From: Desulfobacter sp.
GTDB lineage: Bacteria > Desulfobacterota > Desulfobacteria > Desulfobacterales > Desulfobacteraceae
Length of the DNA: 11,168 nt
Assembly (NCBI GenBank): GCA_030145005.1
Contig: JAQYWJ010000055.1
Location: 1 to 11,168 of the forward strand
Direction: 5' to 3'
The notes below the pieces were generated by a model. That model did not search any database. It was not told the DNA's origin and saw nothing but the letters and a program-made list of their open reading frames with translations. A program made the translations under genes and the position numbers. Positions within the stretch are counted from its first letter, which is position 1. Every line of letters begins with the position of its first letter. This document shows, piece after piece, positions 6,534-11,168 of the stretch.

Positions 6534-6562
6534 TTGCATGGATACATGTATCCTGATATTAT
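6534..6562 (+). promoter_or_regulatory. Candidate promoter with a 14-bp palindrome in its spacer
   Basis: TTGCAT (6534-6539) and TATTAT (6557-6562) are separated by exactly 17 bases, the optimal sigma70 spacing; the -10 is close to consensus and the -35 is weak. The spacer contains the perfect palindrome GGATACATGTATCC at 6540-6553. It comes directly after the atpE terminator and 43 bp before the first small ORF of the PilZ/ParA set. The palindrome could be an operator for a dimeric repressor. No regulator gene is adjacent. Confidence 0.4.
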
Positions 6563-6604
6563 TTATTGCAACACATTAAATTTCTTCAATAACATTTTAG
6601 GGCC

Positions 6605-6712
6605 ATGGGAACAATAAAGTCCGCCCGAAGGGCGCTGGATTCAGCCTGGGTGTTAATAGACCAGGCCAAGCCCTGGCTGTTCAACTACATCAATTCGCGG
6701 GAGAGAAGCTAA
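6605..6712 (+). CDS. Small 35-residue ORF coupled to the PilZ gene
   Basis: An ATG at 6605 opens a 35-codon frame that ends in TAA at 6710-6712; the last A of that stop is the first base of the PilZ start codon. Such a stop-start overlap suggests coupled translation. The peptide is basic at its N-terminus (KSARRALDSA), has a Trp/Leu-rich middle (AWVLIDQAKPWLFNYI) and a charged end, so it could form an amphipathic helix. The ribosome site is poor (AGGG only two bases from the ATG), which weakens the call. It could instead be a leader peptide, the eroded end of a larger gene, or chance. I do not recognise a family. Confidence 0.45.
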   Translation: MGTIKSARRALDSAWVLIDQAKPWLFNYINSRERS

Positions 6713-7131
6713 TGACTGAGGATTCCATAGATTTCCAGCCGATACCCGGAGAAAATGCCGAGGACGGCCAGGTTCGGCATTTGTTCCGGGTGTCGGTCTC
6801 CTTAATAGATGATATCTGGGTAAACTTTGGCGGAAACGAATATTTAGTAATCAATTTATCCGCAACCGGTGTTGCCGTAAATGTCAGTTCTTGCCTTGAA
6901 TTTGATTTCGGCCATATTATTGATGATGCTCGGTTAAGGATTGGGGATGTCCATATTACAGGGGTATGCGCCAAGGCGATCCACTGCTCCGTGAATGATT
7001 CAGGCAATTTTCAGTTTGGATTACAATGGGTGGATATGAGCACTGAAAACAAAAAAACGTTGGAGCAGGCCCTTGGGCAGCTTAAAGTAAAGGCCTTGAA
7101 AGTTAAAGACCTGTTTGAAGAACACCCATAA
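6712..7131 (+). CDS. PilZ-domain protein, probable c-di-GMP receptor
   Basis: PilZ domains bind cyclic di-GMP and pass the signal to partner proteins. The 139-residue product has the two binding motifs: RxxxR as RHLFR at 22-26, and NLSATG at 48-53, where canonical D/NxSxxG is satisfied with Asn. The later strand QFGLQWVDM at 101-109 fits the PilZ barrel, and a C-terminal helix follows (KKTLEQALGQLKVKAL). It has no other domain, signal peptide or membrane segment, so it is probably a cytoplasmic adaptor. GGGAGA at 6699-6704 is 7 bases before the ATG. The next gene starts about 19 bp after its stop, so its partner may be the downstream ParA-like ATPase. The target is inferred from gene order only. 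Confidence 0.82.
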   Translation: MTEDSIDFQPIPGENAEDGQVRHLFRVSVSLIDDIWVNFGGNEYLVINLSATGVAVNVSSCLEFDFGHIIDDARLRIGDVHITGVCAKAIHCSVNDSGNFQFGLQWVDMSTENKKTLEQALGQLKVKALKVKDLFEEHP

Positions 7132-7150
7132 ACAGAATGGTGACATTGGA

Positions 7151-7468
7151 ATGGTTAAGAAAAAAAATGTCATGGACTGCCTTTTAGGCACTGATGACAA
7201 AGCGTTTGACGGTTCAGCAAAGGAGTTGGACTGCCTTATTTACAGAAGCGGCACCGATGAAGCTGAACAACATAGTTTGCCGGAACAGGTTTCAGAGCCT
7301 TCATGGACTTCGTTCAGGGAAAATGTTTCAGTGGAAATATGGGAAGGAAAGGCCAAAATCAGAGTAAAGGTTGGCGGTAATGACACATCCCATGTCTCCA
7401 TGCGCAAACTGACAAGTATTGCTGTTGATGCTATTATGGCCGAGTTACAAAAGGAGAAGGATCAGTGA
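7151..7468 (+). CDS. Uncharacterised 105-residue protein between PilZ and ParA genes
   Basis: I do not recognise this protein. It is soluble and starts with a lysine-rich stretch, MVKKKNVMDCLLGTD. A polar middle contains Cys residues and many Glu/Asp, and a more ordered C-terminal half includes VSVEIWEGKAKIRVKVGG and a final amphipathic helix (KLTSIAVDAIMAELQKEK). The ATG at 7151, with GGTGA about 7 bases upstream, is preferred; a TTG at 7115 in the same frame would add 12 residues and overlap the PilZ gene. Its stop overlaps the ParA start by 4 bp (GTGA), so the two are translationally coupled. A short basic N-terminus is how several ParA partners stimulate ATPase activity, so it may be the ParA partner. 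This is speculation from gene order and composition. Confidence 0.7.
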   Translation: MVKKKNVMDCLLGTDDKAFDGSAKELDCLIYRSGTDEAEQHSLPEQVSEPSWTSFRENVSVEIWEGKAKIRVKVGGNDTSHVSMRKLTSIAVDAIMAELQKEKDQ

Positions 7469-8418
7469 TTATTACCTGTCCCAAATGTGCCAAAAATCAT
7501 AAAGTAAATCCTGACGCGTTGAAACCTTTTGCAGATGCCGGCAAAAAAACTATTATGGCTAGCTGCAAATCATGCAAATTTAAATTTCCAGTAGCCCTTT
7601 CCTCTCTTCTGAGATTGGAAGAAAAACCAGTCGATAGGAAACGCCAATCAGGATCTGTGGCCAGAAAGATCTGCATCACCCTAAGCAAGGGTGGCGTAGG
7701 CAAAACCACTACCAGTGTGAATCTTGGTGCAGGTCTTGCCCTAGCAGGATATAAGGTTCTTTTAGTGGATACCGATACCCAGGGCCAGTCCTCTTATATT
7801 CTTGGAAAAAAGCCCGGTGCCGGGCTGACCGAACTTTTAACCCGGGAACTGTCGATTTCTGACTGCCTGACCGAGGCACGGAATAATCTATGGCTGCTTT
7901 CGGGCGGAAAATCCCTGGCAGGCGTTAAGCGTATTATTGACAAAAAAAATTTTGGTGCTGAGTTTACTTTGTCCGAAGCCCTAAGTCCTTTGGACAATCA
8001 GTTTGACTTTATTTTGATTGATACATCTCCGGGATGGGACCAGTTGATAGTTAATGTCCTTTTTTATTCAACCGAGGTGATGGTGCCTGTTGCCCTGGAA
8101 GTCATGCCTTTGCATGGGATGTCCGAGTTCATGAAAAGCCTTGGTGCCATTCAGAAGTACAGAAGTGAAATTCAACTAAAATACATTGTGCCCACATTCC
8201 TTGACTTGCGGATTAAGGGGCCAAAGGTGTTATACGATCAACTTAAAAAATTGTATCCCCAGCAATTATGTAGACCCATTCGCTATAATGAAAGTCTGGC
8301 TGAAGCGCCTTCCTTCGGGAAAACCATTTTTGAGTTTGCACCAGGCTCAACAGCCTCGGAAGACTATCGGAGTCTGGTTCGTAAGGTGTCTGGAAACGCA
8401 TCCGCTCTTCTTAAATAA
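7465..8418 (+). CDS. ParA/MinD-type ATPase with N-terminal zinc-ribbon-like domain
   Basis: ParA ATPases use ATP-driven dimerisation to position plasmids, chromosomes or protein clusters. The 317-residue product has two parts. Residues 1-45 form a zinc-ribbon-like domain with CPKC (Cys5, Cys8) and CKSC (Cys34, Cys37), resembling the MJ0042 type. Residues 68-317 are a full ParA domain: deviant Walker A KGGVGKTTT at 75-83 with signature Lys75 and Lys80, DTDTQGQSS at 102-110 (usual form DxDPQGN), and the Walker B strand FILIDTSPG at 182-190. The start is GTG, with AAAAGGAG at 7449-7456 8 bases upstream. No ParB or DNA-partition gene is adjacent, so a chromosome-segregation role is less likely than placement of a protein complex. 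It ends the PilZ-linked set. Confidence 0.88.
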   Translation: MIITCPKCAKNHKVNPDALKPFADAGKKTIMASCKSCKFKFPVALSSLLRLEEKPVDRKRQSGSVARKICITLSKGGVGKTTTSVNLGAGLALAGYKVLLVDTDTQGQSSYILGKKPGAGLTELLTRELSISDCLTEARNNLWLLSGGKSLAGVKRIIDKKNFGAEFTLSEALSPLDNQFDFILIDTSPGWDQLIVNVLFYSTEVMVPVALEVMPLHGMSEFMKSLGAIQKYRSEIQLKYIVPTFLDLRIKGPKVLYDQLKKLYPQQLCRPIRYNESLAEAPSFGKTIFEFAPGSTASEDYRSLVRKVSGNASALLK

Positions 8419-8470
8419 TGTCTGTCTATAAAATAAATAAAATTTTTTGTTCAAGTTAAAGGCGAATGAT

Positions 8471-8538
8471 AATTTTAACCACAAATATAAATTGACTGTC
8501 CGGGCATGCGCTTCTTTTCGAGCCTGAGGGTTAAAATT
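8471..8538. repeat. 10-bp inverted repeat in the ParA-histidine kinase gap
   Basis: AATTTTAACC at 8471-8480 is the exact reverse complement of GGTTAAAATT at 8529-8538, with 48 bases between. The 235-bp gap from 8419 to 8653 holds this repeat, a TTGACT at 8492-8497, a TTGACA at 8557-8562, and the palindrome AAAAAAGCTTTTTT (8562-8575). No good -10 box stands at the correct distance from either -35-like hexamer. The repeat may be a paired operator or a long stem; no terminator with a U-tract was found. Confidence 0.4.
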
Positions 8539-8653
8539 TTCATCCAACGAAGAAATTTGACAAAAAAGCTTTTTTTTGAATCAGGTTCAGCCACATCCGG
8601 TCTGATTGAGCCGATATTCGTCGCAATCATTTAGTGGTAACCAGGAAAATCAT

Positions 8654-10681
8654 ATGGGATTAAAAACCCGCATCATTACCTTTGTTGTTGTGTCTTTCAG
8701 TGTCATTACTCTATTTTTGTGTTTTTACATCACCCACCAGGTAAAAATTTTTGAATTAAAACGTCTGCGGGCACAAATTGACAAATCTGTCTATCTTATG
8801 CGGATTATCAATACCCTTCCCCTTTATAATGTGGATATGGAAGCCTTAAAAATGAACATGGAGACCTTTTTTGATGACGAAAATATGAAAAGCCTTGCCA
8901 TCCATGATTCAGAAATAAATATTAATATCAATTATGAAAGACCGTTTCCTTTTGGCGGAACAGATATAAAAAGAAGTTTTGTCATTGACCATAATGGATT
9001 GAAGCTTGGGAGGCTGACGGTTGTTTATTCCACCGGCCTGATTGAAAAAAAACTGGCTAATTTTCGGACAAGGCTGCTTTGGTTTATTTTCTCCGTAATC
9101 CTTGTCATGGCTGTGGTGCTTGCTTTTTTGATTAATATTATCACTAAGCCGGTTGCAAGGCTTGCCCGTACCACTTCTGAGGTAGCTGCAGGGAATCTTG
9201 ATAGGGAAATTGAACAAACAGGTGCGGGGGAAGTAGGGACCCTTTCACGCAATTTTGTACTCATGCGTGATGCCGTTAAAGAAAAAATAGAGGATCTGGC
9301 GCGTATCAATACAAGATTAGACGGTGAAATGCAGCAGAAAAATATACAGGAAAGAAAAATTTTGCACCAGCGTATGGTGATCTCCTTTGTGACTACATTT
9401 TTTCAACAATCCATGAACGCACAGTCCACACAGGAAATTGCAGAAATTTTTATTCCCATTGCCCAGGGCGTTGTACCGAGCCCCTATTGTTTTGTGGGGC
9501 AAATCTGTGACAGAGAAAATAATTTGAAAATTCTGGCGCTTTCCGATCAGGCCAGAAAACAGTTTCCCGGGTTTGATGAAGCGTATATAAAGCATGGATT
9601 TGGACAGCAGACACCCGGCAGGCTGGTCAAAGCAATTACTGATAAAACCCCTGTGATAACCAATAACGTAAGTTTGAACCCTGAATTTTCGTTTTTACCC
9701 AGGGAACTTCTGCCCATCGACACCATTATGGCACTCCCCATGCTGCACGGCAAGGATGTGCATGGCCTGGTTACTTTTGCAGGTAAGGAAGGCGGATATA
9801 CGCATGATGACCAGGAGGCTGCCACAATGATGATTATGGCCCTGGTTGAAGCGTTAAGCCTTCGAATCCAGAAGGATGAAAAACAACGACTGGAAGAAAG
9901 GATGCTTCAGTCCGAAAAAATGGTGTCAGTGGGAGGACTTGCTGCAGGCATGGCCCATGAAATCAATGAATCTTTGGCCGGAATACGTAAGGCGGTCCAA
10001 ATGATACGCAACAGTGTTGAAAACCCAGTTCCGGAAAATCTTGCGGCCAAGGATAAAAACGGTTTGAATTTTAATGTATTGGGTCAATATTTGCGTGATC
10101 AGGGTGTTTTTAATAATCTGGGCCAGATCATGGCGGCCGGCAAAAAGGCGTCAGGAATTGTTTCAAACTTGCTCTCTTTTTCCGGAGAAACCAAAGTGGA
10201 TTTTGCTTTTGAAGATATTTCCCTTCTCCTGGATCAGTCGTTTGAACTCACATCCAATGAATATAGCCTGGAACCGGATTTTAATTTCAGTGCCATTCAA
10301 GTTATGAAAGACTATGACCCTGATTTGCCAAAAGTTAAATGCCGGGGCGGCGAATTAAAACAGGTGTTTTACAATATTCTGTCAAACGGGGCATATGCCA
10401 TGGCCCGCAACACAGATAATCCGTGTCCGACTTTTTTTATGCGAACCTATGCTAAAGAAGGACAAGTATGCGTTGAGATAAGAGACAATGGTCCGGGTAT
10501 GCCCGAAAATATTCGTAAACTTATATTTGAACCGTTTTTCTCCACCAAGCCTCACAAAGAGAGCGCCGGACTTGGATTGTCAGTCTCCAATTTTATCATA
10601 ACGGAAAACCATAACGGCACAATTGAAGTGGAATCAACCCCCGGTGAGGGATCCTGCTTCAAAATTATGCTACCCATGTAA
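8654..10681 (+). CDS. Membrane-bound sensor histidine kinase (HAMP-GAF-HisKA-HATPase)
   Basis: A 675-residue two-component sensor. A first membrane helix at about 7-27 is followed by an extracytoplasmic segment of about 110 residues and a second helix at about 140-163. A HAMP domain then spans about 164-216 (begins KPVARLARTTSEVAAGNLD), followed by a linker coil and a GAF-like domain at about 241-398 ending in a coil. The HisKA segment contains the phospho-accepting His435 in GMAHEINESL; its two helices are separated by an insert of about 30 residues. The ATPase domain has the N-box NILSNGAYAM, G1 DNGPGM with Asp611, FEPFFSTK and GLGLSVSN. The ATG at 8654 with AGGA at 8643-8646 is preferred to a TTG at 8606 in frame. 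No response regulator is next to it, so it is an orphan kinase in this window. The signal is unknown. Confidence 0.92.
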   Translation: MGLKTRIITFVVVSFSVITLFLCFYITHQVKIFELKRLRAQIDKSVYLMRIINTLPLYNVDMEALKMNMETFFDDENMKSLAIHDSEINININYERPFPFGGTDIKRSFVIDHNGLKLGRLTVVYSTGLIEKKLANFRTRLLWFIFSVILVMAVVLAFLINIITKPVARLARTTSEVAAGNLDREIEQTGAGEVGTLSRNFVLMRDAVKEKIEDLARINTRLDGEMQQKNIQERKILHQRMVISFVTTFFQQSMNAQSTQEIAEIFIPIAQGVVPSPYCFVGQICDRENNLKILALSDQARKQFPGFDEAYIKHGFGQQTPGRLVKAITDKTPVITNNVSLNPEFSFLPRELLPIDTIMALPMLHGKDVHGLVTFAGKEGGYTHDDQEAATMMIMALVEALSLRIQKDEKQRLEERMLQSEKMVSVGGLAAGMAHEINESLAGIRKAVQMIRNSVENPVPENLAAKDKNGLNFNVLGQYLRDQGVFNNLGQIMAAGKKASGIVSNLLSFSGETKVDFAFEDISLLLDQSFELTSNEYSLEPDFNFSAIQVMKDYDPDLPKVKCRGGELKQVFYNILSNGAYAMARNTDNPCPTFFMRTYAKEGQVCVEIRDNGPGMPENIRKLIFEPFFSTKPHKESAGLGLSVSNFIITENHNGTIEVESTPGEGSCFKIMLPM

Positions 10682-10701
10682 CGACTTTAGGCCCATGGCC
10701 C

Positions 10702-11168
10702 TTAGACCACCCCGTTGGCTTCAAGTACCCCGAGCACTTCGGGAAAATCAATGCCAAGACGCTTGACCGTTTCAACGGTTGGGATACCGTTGGCGGTCCA
10801 GCCCCGGCGTTTGTAGACCGCATCTTTAAGCAGTTCGTATTGTTTTTCGCGCTTTTTGCGTAGAGCGGCTACTTTTGCCGGAACATCCATGGCGGAAATA
10901 TCTATGCCATGGGTATCCTTTAACTGGGTGTCGTAACGCTCGGCCCGGGATTCGTACTCTTCATCGGTTACCGGACCCATTGCACGGTAGGGTATCGCAT
11001 CGTGCTCCCGGGTACCGTATCCCATCTTAAGATTGAAAATCCGCTGGAAGTTGTATACGGCTTCACTCATGCTGATCAGGTCCTCGGGACTGACCTTTCT
11101 GCCGGTAACCGCAGAAAAAAAATCCGCATACCAGGCCACGTGTTTAATCACTTTAGCCGGCTCGGCGG
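10702..11168 (-). CDS. Aldehyde:ferredoxin oxidoreductase family protein, C-terminal part (5' end beyond window)
   Basis: These are tungsten/molybdenum-pterin enzymes with one [4Fe-4S] cluster that oxidise aldehydes to acids using ferredoxin. The visible 155 residues are the C-terminal domain: SAVTG about 22 residues in, EAVYNFQRIFNLKMGYGTREHD, and near the end RRGWTANGIPTVETVKRLGID. The family features are the SAVTG, NLERxFNLREG and RGWxxNGIPTxE-like stretches. The frame stays open through the window edge; no cysteine of the cluster is in view. The Glu/Lys-rich insert (RKKREKQYELL) and the MGPVTDEEYESR stretch suggest a non-archaeal subgroup, possibly near BamB-type subunits of class II benzoyl-CoA reductases, which cannot be settled here. 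The gene converges on the histidine kinase with a 20-bp gap and no clear shared terminator. Confidence 0.85.
   Translation of the reverse strand, partial: AEPAKVIKHVAWYADFFSAVTGRKVSPEDLISMSEAVYNFQRIFNLKMGYGTREHDAIPYRAMGPVTDEEYESRAERYDTQLKDTHGIDISAMDVPAKVAALRKKREKQYELLKDAVYKRRGWTANGIPTVETVKRLGIDFPEVLGVLEANGVV

Noticed and set aside
8562..8575. AAAAAAGCTTTTTT as an intrinsic terminator
   Set aside because: It is a palindrome without a loop and with only two G/C bases, so a stable stem is unlikely.
8557..8585. TTGACA as a sigma70 promoter for the histidine kinase
   Set aside because: No TATAAT-like hexamer occurs 15-19 bases downstream.
8606..8653. TTG start adding 16 residues to the histidine kinase
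   Set aside because: The ATG at 8654 has an AGGA site at suitable spacing and places the membrane helix close to the N-terminus as expected.
10682..10701. Bidirectional terminator between the kinase and the oxidoreductase gene
   Set aside because: Only a 4-bp GGCC/GGCC stem and no U-tract are present in the 20-bp gap.

Overview
The window looks like chromosome from a sulfate-reducing Desulfobacterota bacterium, most likely Desulfobacterales and Desulfobacter-like. That is inference from gene content, since no marker gene is present. The pointers are a selenocysteine-containing SelD, an F0 cluster without F1 genes, a tungsten-type aldehyde:ferredoxin oxidoreductase relative, and a PilZ/ParA signalling block. 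Gene order is tight and no mobile element, CRISPR array, tRNA or rRNA was seen.

Layout. (1) Positions 1-127 hold the 3' tail of an unidentified plus-strand gene. (2) Positions 183-4658 form a tightly packed plus-strand gene run: class II DAHP synthase, a Nit-type carbon-nitrogen hydrolase, a heptose-1-phosphate nucleotidyltransferase (HldE C-terminal/RfaE2 type), a YfiH/PgeF laccase-domain protein, and SelD. Junctions are 13, 1, -14 and 12 bp, so co-transcription is likely although the functions are diverse. SelD is itself a selenoprotein: a UGA at 3660-3662 replaces the catalytic Cys codon and is followed by a hairpin that fits a bacterial SECIS element. A standard caller would start the gene about 90 bases too late. 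(3) Positions 4773-6460 carry atpZ-atpI-atpB-atpE, the F0 part of an ATP synthase without subunit b or F1, closed by a strong intrinsic terminator at 6490-6533. Subunit c carries the side-chain ligand set of Na+-binding rings. (4) Positions 6605-8418 form a coupled set: a 35-residue ORF, a PilZ protein, an unrecognised 105-residue protein, and a ParA-type ATPase with an N-terminal four-cysteine zinc-ribbon-like domain. A candidate promoter with a perfect 14-bp palindrome in its spacer precedes it. This is the best candidate for an undescribed system, perhaps c-di-GMP-linked positioning of a cell component. (5) Positions 8654-10681 encode a membrane-bound HAMP-GAF histidine kinase without an adjacent response regulator. 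(6) Positions 10702-11168, minus strand, hold the C-terminal part of an aldehyde:ferredoxin oxidoreductase-family protein, convergent with the kinase and cut by the window edge.

Main points: hidden selenocysteine SelD, predicted Na+ coupling of the ATP synthase, and the PilZ/zinc-ribbon-ParA gene set.
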